Shown in pieces: positions 22,317 through 48,345 of a DNA stretch of 64,000 nucleotides (within the stretch, counting starts at the first letter, position 1; each line of letters opens with the position of its first letter). Location of the stretch: NCBI RefSeq assembly GCF_017589495.1, contig NC_063206.1, positions 14,645,694 through 14,709,693 on the forward strand, written 5' to 3'. This DNA is from Alosa alosa. Its lineage: Eukaryota > Chordata > Actinopteri > Clupeiformes > Clupeidae. A program made the position numbers and the translations under genes. The notes beneath the pieces are model-generated. The model had not been told where the DNA came from. It worked only from the letters and a program-made list of their open reading frames with translations, and did no database searches.

Positions 22317-24467
22317 CCTGTATCCAGTGGCATGCGGTTTTAAAGCATGGCACAGGTGTTTGGATCTAGGTTTCATGTGGGTGTGAGTTACTGAACCCTC
22401 TGATCCCAAACTCACATCTGAACTCCCGCTGCATCCTAGCAGTACTCTTGGCTTCATGTAGGTGAAGGTTGTGCTGGTTGTGAGGGTATCGAGCAGGACA
22501 AGTTTCGACTCCTGAGAAGTCACTTAATTTGATATTTATAACCTAATTTGCCTCTGTTATGGTTTGATTGCTCCATGTGCGTCCTATTTTCCTTAGCATA
22601 TTGTTCCACATGAGGTTCCACACCAGCTACCTGCATTCCAGCTAGCTGCTGGGCCTGTTCTGGTATTCAGTTTGTGCCTCTGCTTGTTCATAGCTTGAGG
22701 TATAGACACACTAAACTGTATCACTGACAGAGATAGTGTATGAGGGTTTGCATATTTGGTGCCTCAGGACAAAAAAAGCGTAGGAGGTTAAACCAAGCAT
22801 GTGGAGACAAATTTGTTCTCTAGTCATGGATGTTTTTTTTTAATCTGTGGTGATATGGCAATAGAAATTCATCTGTAAACAGGATTGCAGGTATGACACA
22901 TTTCATAATATATCATATAATGCTGACAGTCTTCTGTCTTTTTCGGTTCATGTGTCGTGTAACCCAGGTAACCTCTCCAGCACATAGACAATGAGATTAA
23001 TATATAAAAGTCTTTATGTGAAAGGTAGTCATTACCAAGTTTCTGCATGAACTGCACTGATAAAAAAAAGAAACAGACTACACATTTTGTTGTGTGTATG
23101 TTGGAGGGGTGGGTGGTGTTTGCCCCTTATCTACCTATGTACTGATGGTCTGGGGTTTTCATTGCTGATGTGCAGGCAGAATGAATTGACACTGACAAAA
23201 CTGCTAAACAAACAGCCCCTTCTGAACTCTGACCCCCCTGCAACCAATTGCTTGACTGTTCATGGCTCAAAGGCACCGTCAAACATACTTTGCCAGGACC
23301 TGCAGTTGAGTTCTTTATTTCCAATAGGTGCCAAATATAAATCATAGTCTGACACCTTTGTTTTCCACTCCCTTTTCAAGACTCTTGACTAAGCACTACT
23401 GCCAGGGAAAAGTCTGGCTGAAGGACAAAACTCAGTAAAAGTTTTGTCTGCCTTTCATTGTCTGAGACCGAGATGTTACAATGCTTGTCCCTCAGAACAT
23501 TGTTTTCTTTCACAGAATGCATCCTCAATCCCCTTCAGCTGCAGCTGAACAGAGGTAGTTGGACAGGCTAAGCACATCGGTTGACTTAAGGCTCCACCAA
23601 TAGACTAATGCCAACTTGAAGAGCTACAAAACTGCACCAAGAACATTTGAAGTAAGATATTAAAAATGGCAGTTATGCTGAATGCTTAGGGCTATGTGCA
23701 TTTTGATGATCAAAGAACTTGATCATCATCAAAATATCATCATCAAAATTTGACGTGGTATCATCAGACATTGGTGACGTGGTTAGATATGGAGTTGCCG
23801 AGCCGCTACACAATTGTTCTTCTTTGATGGTGTGTTAGGGTTGCAGGTGCAGCCTATGCTATGAGTGGGAGGACAAAACAAAGACCCATAGGTTTAAGAA
23901 GAATCTAGGAGCTTTCATCAATTTGTGTTTACCAGGTATTCAACAAAACCCTATACTACTTATCTTTTTGATAACTCACATTTGATCATGTTTGTATAAG
24001 GCTTGACAAAAAAACGTTTGCTTTTGTTTAATTAAAAAAGAAGCAAGGTTGGATTTCAGTGGCCCATTATCTGTAGAAGTCAGCTGTGCATGTTTGCTTA
24101 TGGGAACTTGTGCTGTCCACATGCATACCAGCCAGTGAGGAGGTCAGTGGTGATCACAGTTCTCATTGTTCTTCAGTGGCTGAGCTGACTAACAGCCTGC
24201 TGCGCCTGTGGGTAAACTGACCCCTGAAGAATCCTCTCTTGTCTCTTCAGACCTCTCTCATAATGCCATTGTAGCTTTAGAGGAGCATGGCTTTGGCTTC
24301 CCAGTAAACTTTTGCATTGATGGGAACGCTCACATCTTTTTTTCTAATGGGAAGTAATACCCAGCTTAGTGGACAAGATGGACAGACAGATAAAAACAAA
24401 TTCTCAAGCATACTCCCTCACTGAAATCAACAACACATATAAACAACAAACAAGCAAAGAGCAGTAA

Positions 24468-24615
24468 ATGGACTGAATTTATATACATTTTTCCAGATCT
24501 CACAAAGCGTTTTACAGTTTCATGCCTGACATTCACCCATTCACACACACTCATACACAGATGGCGAATAACAGTATAGGTAACAGTGAACTGTCATAGC
24601 AGTGGGGAGTACTCA
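24468..24615. repeat. Interspersed repeat copy (GTAAATGGACTG family)
   Basis: It opens GTAAATGGACTGAATTTATA, then AAAGCGTTTTACAGTTTCAT and ACATTCACCCATTCACACAC. These match, in order, a very common teleost interspersed repeat. This copy is diverged. Confidence 0.6.
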
Positions 24616-27600
24616 CTGTGGTCTCTGTGACACTAGTGGCATGTGGGTTGTTAATCAGTTTATCCTTGTTCTTTGTTTGCATGAGAGGATGAATATCTTG
24701 GCTTGGACAAGTGCCGATTGATGTTTATATTTAGGAACAGTCAATTATTGTCCACCTTCAACTGAGCTTCCTTGTCTGATCACAGAATACTTACAGTTAT
24801 AATGGCTTGCTCTATTGCTGAAGCCTGACACCAATAGTGGCTTTCCCAGACCGCAATGAAACTGTAATTAAGTTTTCTTTAGAACTAAACCTCATTTGAA
24901 ATGGAGCTATTTACATCCCAACTCTAGTCAAGGGAATGTTGAAGTTATAGGACTTGGCCTTAGTCTGTCTGAAAGCCTGAAACCTGCACTCATCACCCAC
25001 AGATGATGAGCGGGAGTTCCTCTCTCTTTCAGTAAATCATGTAACAGCTGGGATAGATTGCAGCAGAGCTAAAGAGCAGTGACAGGGTGAGCAGGGCATG
25101 TAAATCGTCTTTCATGTCAGAGAGCGAGCCTGTGGATTACCAAGACAGTGGATCTGTTTAGTCAGAAGTGGGGATTTACGTCGTTCTCCGAATACTGTGT
25201 AAATCTGAAGCATACCATTCCATCAAGTATCTAGCAACAACTTTTCTGCCAAAATCAGCTTGAAGAGAGTGTCTGTTTTGTCAACTTTACTCAGTGTTGA
25301 TACAGACAAATGGCAACATGACTCTGCTTGCAATTCATTTGATTGATCGGCACACATGTCAATGTTAAAACATGTGTGATTGCATACAGGCTACAGTATT
25401 TTCTTCCTCGTTGAGAGTAAATCGGCGAATAAATCATATTGACGTTCATCTGAATTTGTATAATGCATGAATGATGCAGCATAGAAACTAGGCAAGCTAA
25501 TGAGAACAGTAACAATGAGTAAATCTCTGCCTGAATTTAAACTAGGCACATCACAGTATGCATTTCCTCATAGACAAAGACCCACACTCATTATGTGCCC
25601 CCAGTCAAGGTTACTTCATCCCTGTTTCTTTTGTTGATCTCGTCTCCTTTTCATGCGCTTTTCACTACTCCTGGTGTTTAATATTCACAGTGCCATATTG
25701 CCCCCACAAAACAAAGCTCCAGAGTGCACGTTGGGCAGGACTCGGGGGAGACGCACTGTGGCTGTCCAGGTCTTTGGGTCGCTGAATATTTGATGAGGAG
25801 TTTGTCCCCCCAATCCCCATCTAGTTGATTTCAGATGGCACATGGGTGCGGGAGCGCTGGCGGGCATGAGAACCTCTTTTTCCTGACCCCCCCGCTGCGT
25901 GCCGCCCTCAAAGACCCAGCTGGTGGAGACGTGCTTAGAGCAGGAGGTGGGTTGGGGTTGGGGTTGCTGCACCTCTGCCCCTATCCTTACCACATGACAC
26001 TCTTAACTGCATTTCCATAATCTTTTATCTTTGCGGTCTTTTGTAATATGAACCGTTCATTCGGTCACATCAAGTAAGATTTCTAAACCTTTTCATTTTT
26101 AGACTCACGCTTGTTATCATCTGTAAGTCTAGCACTCTGGTGCTTTAAAAGACCACTATGTGCCCTGGGGGTTTGCAGACCAGCAGTTTGAGAGTCCTAC
26201 CACATGCAATCTCATTAAAGAGTTACCTTCGCTTAAACCTTTTACTGGTCACTATACGTCATCTCATGTACAGAGGGAGAGAGGGAGGGAGAGAGAGAGA
26301 GATAGAGTGAGAATGAGAAAGAGAGAGATGAGATAAAGACAATTCAGGCATCAGGGGCAAATGTCTGGGATTGTGAATTGATTAATGCAGAGCAAATCCA
26401 TTAGCTAATGAAATCCGTCTGGACAACAAGGCTGCTCAAAGGAAAATTACCTCACCTCTGCATCCTCTGCCTCACAGGCAAGTCTCATGAGTTACTCCTG
26501 TGATGGAACTTTGTGATGGTGATGACGGCATGGTATCTTCTAGAGTGCCTATGTCAGCTCATGATGGTCTTTCAACATGGTCTCTCCTTTCAAGCATATA
26601 ACTGGAATAAACAGCATATTAGAGAGAGAGAGGGAGTGATAGAGAGAAATATATAGTCAGAAAGAGAGAGAGAGTGTACAGCCACATACCACCTGGAATT
26701 GTATGTACAGAGTTGATTCTTTCCATGAGGTAAACTGACGTCATCCCATTTCGCTCGTTAATCTTGTGGATGACCTGTTCAACCTCATGAATTAACATGA
26801 ATGATTACATGGAATAGAAAGATGAGGAGAATATAAATCAAGTCATCTGAACTGAATCACAGTGTTCCTCACGGTGTTCCTTCTCTGTAGCCTACTTTCA
26901 ACATTTTGAATATAAATATAATATAAATAAAGTTATTTCTTCTTGTGGTGGTAGTATTACAGCCTGCAGACTCTTAAGTTGAGAAGCGCTCAGTGCTCCG
27001 ATTTCTGCTAGGCTAATCATTGAGCCATGAGACCATGAGAAACACTTGATTTGATCCTTTTCAACAGCGCTCATTCAGCGTGCTGCTGCAAAAACGGAAT
27101 GAATCCCTGTGGATGTCTACACCACAACGCATTCAGTGAAATATGGGACCTCAGAGCGTCTGGCAAGGAAAGTTCCCCCTTTGGTGTCCAGTATCCTCAA
27201 TGAAAAGTAATTCCATGACTCTGCCAATTCTTCCAGGCGCTGTGACTTCAGGATACCATGACAGAAAATAAAGTGAATAGATTGTTGCTTTATTGGTCTC
27301 ACACAAAATATCTTTGGTCATTATGGCACTGTTAAACAGGGTAATTTATATGTGGGAAGCTCAATGACTTCAGAAGTTTTTTCTAGCCCACTGAAGCCAA
27401 TCCTGACTGTCTAACTAGACCTCTGGTCCCTGGCTATGACCCCAGTGACACTTGGGACATTCATGCCATTATTTGAGGAAGAATCCTGCTCGCCTGAAAA
27501 GGACCATTTTTCACCAGTGTTGTTTAGTCTGTGGATGTCCTGTTTTTTTCTAGGGGGAGAGGTGATTCGAGGGGCAGTTTCAAAACAAGCAAGAGAATCA

Positions 27601-28849
27601 TGCGAAACCTAAAAGGAAGTTTGATATCAAGCTGTTATCACTCATGGTTAAGATAAGCTTAGTTATGTTTGGCGTGTTACATTTTTAAAATTCCTTTGAA
27701 AGCCAGCTCAAAACACACACACTAAAAAATTATTAAATTGTCTTAATCTTAAATAATCTTACACAATCACACAGTACAGCCAATTTATAATTTGTATTTA
27801 TTTATCAAAACACATCATCAAAATGGTCAATTCTGTATGTAAGGAACCTTGGAAACCTATAGATATGCTCTGTAGAAACCTTGGTGAGGCTGACACCTAC
27901 TGTCAAGAATTGGAATTGCAACTGTATGCAATTGCATGCTTAATTTTGGGGCCAACAGTAAAGAAAATAATGCTTTTACACTCCACAGGCAAGCTTACTG
28001 ACTATTCAAGATTCTCTGCATTGGTGCTGATGCAGTTGTTTCCATTTGAAACAAGGTCATTTGCGTTCCCTCTTTTGTGAACAGTAATGATTGTCAGAGA
28101 AAACTCCAATTAAAACTGAATGAATTAATCTTCTGTTATTCATTCCTTCTGAAGGCATGATGAGCAAGGTCTCTTCAGGACAGATTTTATTTTCTGCTGT
28201 GAGATGACATAAAGCATTGCTCACTGCTGCTCTCTGCTGGTGGAACATCAGACTTCATTACAGCCATAGCCTACTGGCTCATTCCAAATACGATTGAAAA
28301 TGAATACTTGTATTGTTTCTAGTGTATTTTCAGTGTAATTTACTTTGACACAAGAACACAAAAGGCTTTGTTTAACACATTTTGACAGTGTGTGGCCTTA
28401 GGTGGATATAATGCTGAATGACTACGGATTGTTTAACCTGCGGGAGGTGAAGGATTCTCGTGAAGACACATAAATATTACATCACTGCACAGATCTGCAT
28501 TGATCTCTAACTGATAATGCACTTCAGGGGAGATATGTGTTCTTTACAATGATCATATTTCATATTTCATATCCCAACAATAATAACCAACAGAAAATAA
28601 ACATCTACTCTATAGCTGACACCACCCAGTTACAAATCTGACAACTGGGGTCACTGTGAAATTGCTATAAAATGGCAGCACTGGTAATGACTTGACAGAG
28701 TGTGTGTCTCCTGGACAAAGCCACACGATGAGCCGCGAAGCGCCCTGGAGAAAGAGTAAGGATCTGGTGTAGTACTCGCCCTGTAGCTTGCAGGCTAATT
28801 GGCAACTGATAAGCTTTGAGGAGATTTAGGGTTTAGAGTGCATTAAGAG

Positions 28850-29340
28850 GAGAGCCACAGAGAGAGGAAGAGAAGGCTGTGGGGGAAACAGGCTGCTACT
28901 GCCCGGTAGGGGGTGGGGGAGGGAATCTGGCAGAGAGAGGAGAGAGCGAGCGAGAGAGGGAAAGGGGGAAAGAGAGAGAGAGAGCGTGAAAGATAGAGAG
29001 AGACAGAGTGCGAAAGATAGAGAGAGGGAGAGAGAGAACATGATAGAGAGACAGAGAAATACAAGAAGGGAAATACAGTTTGACAGTGTGTGATGCCAAG
29101 AGAGTCAGATACTGAAGCGTATACATGGACTGAAGAGGTAGAGGAGAGAGAGAGAGAGGCTGTGAATAAGACGGGATAAAGAGGAATTACATTCGGGACA
29201 ACAGAGTGGGTAGAGAGGGTGTCAGGGGGAAAGTGTGTGGGAGGTGAACGAGGGAGCATAATGTGCATGTAACACTGGTGAAAGGAAAAGGCAGAGAGCG
29301 AGAGAGAGAGAAAAAGAAAGGGGGAATCACTGGCTGCTCA
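28850..29340. repeat. Long purine-rich GA tract upstream of rap1gds1
   Basis: About 490 bases that are predominantly A and G on the plus strand, with many GAGA runs, ending about 240 bases before the rap1gds1 start codon. It is probably promoter-proximal or partly 5' UTR. Confidence 0.7.
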
Positions 29341-29580
29341 GCTGATGCGGAGCTGTTGATCTGAATACTGGAGCTTGCCTGGCCTTAAGCAGGGCTGCTC
29401 GCCGCTCGTTACTGAGTCTACGCCACCACACACACACACACAAACACATACACCCCCACCCCCACACAAACACACGCACGACACACACACACAAACTCCC
29501 TCCCCACACACACACACACACAGAGACAGCGGCGGAGAAAGACAGAGACAGACACTGGGAGACACCGTGGACCAGCAGCC

Positions 29581-42583
<13,003 letters not shown>

Positions 42584-43650
42584 AGCGGGCCAGAGACACC
42601 GCCTCGGACCACGATAGACTATTAGCACCACCACGTGTGCCGCCGCCACAGCCCCTGCCACTACCAACAGACTAACCGAACCTGAGCTTCACACTCCAGT
42701 CCGACCAAAACCAAAATCCAAACGCGTGATCTTCCATCCCGGGCAGCATCGGGACCCAAAGGAGACGAGGGGTTCCATGGGGGATGGTTGGGTTGGGTGC
42801 ATGCCGTCATCTTTATTGGACGATCCATAGAAGCCTAAGGCAAAAATGTGAAAGACTATGAACAAAAACATAATCAGCAAAAACATAAGCACAGGACCTG
42901 ATCAAGTGTCGTCCTAACTTCACCCACTCCTCTTCTCATCAAGGATAAGCAATTCTCACACTCTTAGAGAAGGATTGACCTTGAGAAAATAGGATATCTT
43001 TGCAGTGTTGTGAAAGTATTTGTCAGTGTGTCGAGTCTAATTGGGAGGGAAGAGATAAAGTCAAAAGTTGTGAAAAAGATCATTTAATCCTTTTCTTAGG
43101 GTGTGAAGATTTTGCAGCCGTTAGCACATAAGCACAATATTAACTGGGGTTAAATCAGTTCAGTACATTAATTTATAATCTAACTACACTAGCAATCCTT
43201 AACTGAAATAGCAATTTACTGCACAGTCAGCTGTCTAACAAGCACTTGTGTATTAACATGAGGGACCAGTGATATATGTCAAGCTGTATCCTTTTGTGTG
43301 CACTTTAGAAAAAAAAACTAGAATAGACTCTAGTTTTTGTAGCATATTCAAAGCTATTTAATGTTGAAAGGAAGCCTGTCACTGTTATTGGTGTGTGTTA
43401 ATTTTATATGGATGGATGTTTTTTTTTTTATTTTGTTTTTTTTTTCTCTGGTCAATTGCTCATATACCGTACATGTGAATCAAAACAGCAGCTGTACAAT
43501 AATCAATGTGTAATCTAGTTTTGGAACTCTGTTGAATGTGATGCAAATAGATCATTGACTGCTGGATTCAATATGTAACATTACAACTCTCTGAAAGGGA
43601 CATAAAAGCAATAACAATTGTGATTGACAGACTTATGTGTTTTTTGTGTG
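42584..43650 (+). other. Probable 3' UTR of rap1gds1
   Basis: AT-rich DNA follows the stop codon with homopolymer T and A runs and no further coding signal. I see no canonical AATAAA, so the end is not placed. Confidence 0.45.
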
Positions 43651-43701
43651 AGTAACAAGTTATGTTCTACATCCTTTAATTTTTACATAATGTATGTATA
43701 A

Positions 43702-43702
<1 letters not shown>

Positions 43703-43757
<55 letters not shown>
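43703..43757. repeat. (GT)n microsatellite
   Basis: A pure GT run of about 55 bases downstream of rap1gds1. Confidence 0.95.
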
Positions 43758-43760
<3 letters not shown>

Positions 43761-44065
43761 TAAAAAGACATTCTCTCAGACTAGCCAGGAGGGGGATGGC
43801 TGGTTTCTCAAGCAAGCATTTAAGTGAATGAGGAGGCTCTGTTCTCATCTGACCCCTCAAAAGGACACTGATCACGCAGAGAGCTGAGGCCGCTTGATTA
43901 AAGAAGGTTCAATGGGCGCTGCATCTCTAAAGGCCCTCGCCTGTTATTAGGGGCGCTTTAATGTTGCGGTCAGAGAGACCGCCGAATCACTGGGCCAGAT
44001 AAACACAACAGCATGGTGCTCCACCATCAAGAGGAGAGGTATAAAGAAAACAGATTTGGGAGCCA

Positions 44066-44066
44066 G

Positions 44067-44120
<54 letters not shown>
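44066..44120. repeat. (GA)n microsatellite
   Basis: GA run of about 55 bases with one AAA interruption. Confidence 0.95.
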
Positions 44121-44123
<3 letters not shown>

Positions 44124-47100
44124 GTGTAATGTTAAATTAGAATAGCAGCCATTTGCTGAGTGTGGCGGTGAGAGTGATTCTCCACTCCGGTGAGCATGTG
44201 AATGAGACTGACCTTTGCCTCTCATTTCTGACACAAAAGATGGCCGTGTGCCATGCTCCTGGGCTCTGACCTGAATACTGATGCTGCACATCTCGCCTCA
44301 TTTAGCCTTTTGGTGGAGGTGTCGTCTCTCCAGACCTAGTCTATATTCACTGCTGCACATGTCTCTGGAAAGCACCTTTTCAACCAAAAAGTAAATAGCA
44401 AGAAAGCTTCAGTATAACCTGTTGCCATATATAAGGAGATGCCTGAATGTGTGACATATATTTACATCTGGCATAATGCTAGCTGAGAGCAACATATTAC
44501 ATTTAGCATCATTGAGTCATGATTGCTATCTTCAGGCAGGATGCTTTCAAATAGTGGAAATACACTTCAACAGGTCACATATACTGGTGCTAAACTAAGC
44601 AGATTCTTTTTGCAGATCAGGAATCAGCGGAATCTTTACTTTGACAGGGATTTCTATTGTGTGGCAGGGGCAGCGTTGTCTGGTTTGCCAACTGCCCTGT
44701 TCTCAGGGGATGGTCATACACACGTCTGACCACTGAGTGGAGACAATATACTGAGTTCCCCATTCAGCCTGAGCCCATGAGGATGTACAAAACAAGCAAG
44801 CTTGACATCACCTGCACAAAAAGCCAAAGGCAGTACTTCAGACTATATTGGGCTGAAAAGAGAGAGTGATTTGTTGACTGTGAGTGGTTTAGCACTGACT
44901 AAGGATTTTTTTGGTCTTGCATTTGGTTTTTGGCTTTTAACCATTGAAAGTAATTGTGGTGAATAATTACTTAAAATTAACTTAGACTGGCAAACTTCAG
45001 GAACACTCAGGAATCAGGTTTATTCTGTTACAAGCAGAGAGGGTAAAAAAATGGTCTATGGTCTGTGTAGGCCATGGCCTCTGTTGGATCAACCTCTCCC
45101 TCTCTTCTTCAGTTCTCCATCCTTTCTTCTTCTTACAATGCAAGTTAGTCACTTTTGTATGGGTTAAACAAAGAAAGAAATTGCCGGCAAAACAATCCCA
45201 CGTGGTTGGTTCTCCACTTGGCATCAGACACACCTACTCACACCTACTTCACACCTACCCATTCTTATCTGAAGAGCATGAGGAGAGATATCTTATATAT
45301 CAGAAATATCACTTATAGAATATTCCAAACATTCTCACAATCAAATCATTACGATCCTTGTACTGAGACTATTACAATGATACCAAACATGAATATATTT
45401 ACATTTCATGACACATGGATACATTATAGCAAGGTAACATCATTTGTCTTGTGGATCTGATAGCCCTTGGAACCAGTACATTAGCATTTCATTGGGGGAG
45501 GGGAGGGTGTCTCTGTTTAATGCCAAGAGGGGCCACATGGCTAACTGAAACTAGTCTTGTAATTAAATTATAAAAAAAAATATTGCTATCACCATATATA
45601 TGCCAAAAACTTATTCATAAAGGCAGTCTCTACCATCCACAGAATACAGAGAATTTGGACTCTTACACAATGTGACCTATTACTCAATGCCTGCGGAGAG
45701 TAAATCTTTTTCTTGTTATTTTATGTATACACCTGTATAAGGTGTTTTGCTCGGGGCTGGAATATTTACAGTAATTTGATGAAGAAACACATCAGTGAAA
45801 CTTCTGAGACTGACAAAAAAACTGGAAGGACACGGTTGTGAATGTTTGCTACAGGAGTGCTGGGTGTTTGTGTGTCCAATGTCAACTTCTAAATCTGTTT
45901 TTCTGTCACGTGTGCTTTGTCCATGTGTGCATAATTTGTGTGTTCACATTTACATTTGTACATTTACATCATACATTTGTGTGTGTGTGTGTGTGTTGTT
46001 GTTGTTGTTGCAAGTCCTTGCCCAGTCTGTGGGCAGCATATGGGCCATCTCTGTGGGAGAGTGAGGAAGTGGGCTGCCAGCCTAGGCATCATCATGTCTC
46101 TCTCTTTCAGTCACCTCCCTCTCTCTCTCTCTCACTTTCCATCCTTCCTTATCACCCCCCTCTTTCTCTCACTATCCTTCTCTATCACCCTCTCTCTCTT
46201 TCCATATTTCATTTGTCCCGTCTATCACTTACCATGTTCACACACACTCTTCTGCTCCTTACACTAGCACACAGACAGCACGTCCATCTCATCTACCGCA
46301 CCATCTGATAGAGCAACCTGTGTGACAATCAGTAGAAATAAACCATATCTAACTCAAATAATACTCAAATTGATTCCAAAAACAAGCTAGCAAGCATCAT
46401 AATCCATGGCAGTGTCTGTCTACCTCTCACTGAGGGCAGTATGTGACCAGCACATATGGGCAGTAAAACGGACAAAACAAACACACACACTGTTGTTTTG
46501 TTTTACATGATGTCTGGCAGTCTCCCATGCCACTCACTGAAGTGTTTCTCACCACAGCAAGTGCCTGTGTGGTGTCAGTTGGCATGGCAACCGCTCATTT
46601 ATTGCACCCAATGAGCTGAGAGTGCTGACAGAGTCTCACAGCACTGTCTCACAACTCTCTTTCTCTCTGTTACATCTGGATCTCTCACAAATCAGTTTTT
46701 TTCTCACCTCTGTCAGTGCCTCACACCCACAATCTGTGGCCAATCACAAGGGAAAAACAAGCATTACTTGTTTAACATAAACTTGAATATTTATGAAGTG
46801 GTTGAGAAGAAGAGCAGAGCCATCACAGAGTAGAGGTCAGCTGGGGACATGTCGGACGGTCCCCGCCCCTAAATGTGATGGCCTTTTCACCACTGTGAAG
46901 CACATGCTGAGGTCTCTTCTCTACATTGGCTATGGGGTCTTGCATTACAGACTTAAGACTCAGATGTGTTTTTTTTTATATAATTTACTGATCATTGTAT
47001 GCTCTTAAGTGTCATCAAATCTATTTTCTTTTGTTATTATAGATCTTTGTTCATTCTTTTAATTGTCTTTCTATTCAATTCTTAATTCAATTCTACTTGA

Positions 47101-47520
47101 TGTTACATTTGTGTATGAAAATGCTTTTGAAAACAGTCGGCGTGTGCTATTGAGGAGGCTGGATCAGTCATTTGTGGGGAGGTTTTGTCCAATATTGTCT
47201 ATTTGGAGTTGTGCACAAGTGAGGCTATCAAATGAGAGGTGGTGGTGATGAGGATGCCAACTGTTTTGATGAGTGATGGGGTCAAAACCACACATCCATT
47301 GTGAACCATTGGTCACGTGCCCCCACCCACAAACAAACACCCACACACTTTGGCCACCCTTTAATCTGAAACTCAATTGGCACGTTTGACCGCCGCCCTA
47401 TGACCCTTCAGACTGTGGGTCACGGAATCCCTAAGCTGCTGGAGAGAGAGATGGAGAGAAAGAGAGAAGGAGAGAGAGAGGAAAGTGGAAACCTGATCAG
47501 CTGAGGCACTGAATGCAGAG

Positions 47521-48345
47521 GACGAAGTACACAATTCCTTTTACTCAAGTGAAAGTAGATACACCTTGTCAAATATTACTCCAATACAAGTGAAAGTTGC
47601 AGAAAGTCAGATTTTTACTTAAGTTGAAGTACAGAAGTTTGCTTTTAAAAATACTTAAGTATTCAGAAGTACAAGTATGTGTCCATTTTAATGTATTGTA
47701 ATGTAATTTTTATTTGGTCATTACAGTAATAGGGTATACATCATTTGGTCACTCATACATCCAACAAAAACATTCTACCTATTTCCATAACCTTGCAACT
47801 GTTCAAATGGATGCAATAATATAATTTAAATCATTATTTATTCTCTGTTCACAAATCTAAAAACATTTTAACTGCCAAATTCAAAACCAGATAACTTAGT
47901 TTTGAGTAGACGTTTAATTATGTATGCTAAAGATCTACCGTATGTGGTGAATGTCAGGTGATTGTCTAATTTCATTCCAGTTTCACAATGATCATGGAGG
48001 ATAACCTGGTAAACACCAGACCACTTCTCAAGTCTCAATTGCAAACAGGTTTGTGTAGTTCTCCCAGGCTACATGGAGGATGTTCTGATGAATCTATTGT
48101 CACCATCCTTACAGCCAATTCAGCCAAGTTCAAATTGGACTATTGGAAAAAAAATAACTTCAGCCGCATTATTGCATTCAAAGACTCATTAAAAGTAACA
48201 AATACTTCATGCTCATATTTCAAATGTAGTGGGGTCAAAAGTACAGTATTTGTCTTTCAAATGTAGTGAAGTAAAAGTTTCCAAAAATAGTAATACTCAA
48301 GTAAAGTACAGATACTCAAAAATCAAGTAAATGTACTTAGTTAGA
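47521..48345. mobile_element. Non-autonomous DNA transposon, likely hAT-type
   Basis: The left side carries CTTTTACTCAAGTGAAAGTA; the right side carries CAAGTAAAGTACAGATACTC and CAAGTAAATGTACTTAGTTA. Both are built from inverse ACTCAAGTA/TACTTGAGT words, typical of a common teleost hAT-derived family. No coding capacity; limits are approximate and no target duplication was confirmed. Confidence 0.55.

Larger units (their letters stand above)
21399..28849. other. Intergenic interval between chchd1 and rap1gds1
   Basis: Apart from the separately listed repeats there is nothing I can support as a gene. GA runs are at 26270-26332 and about 26620-26680, and a small inverted repeat (TTTTGATGATCAAAG and its near inverse) lies at about 23700-23740. 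Confidence 0.5.

Noticed and set aside
23700..23745. Imperfect palindrome TTTTGATGATCAAAG with its inverse
   Set aside because: Short, AT-rich and built from repeated ATCATC words, so likely chance.
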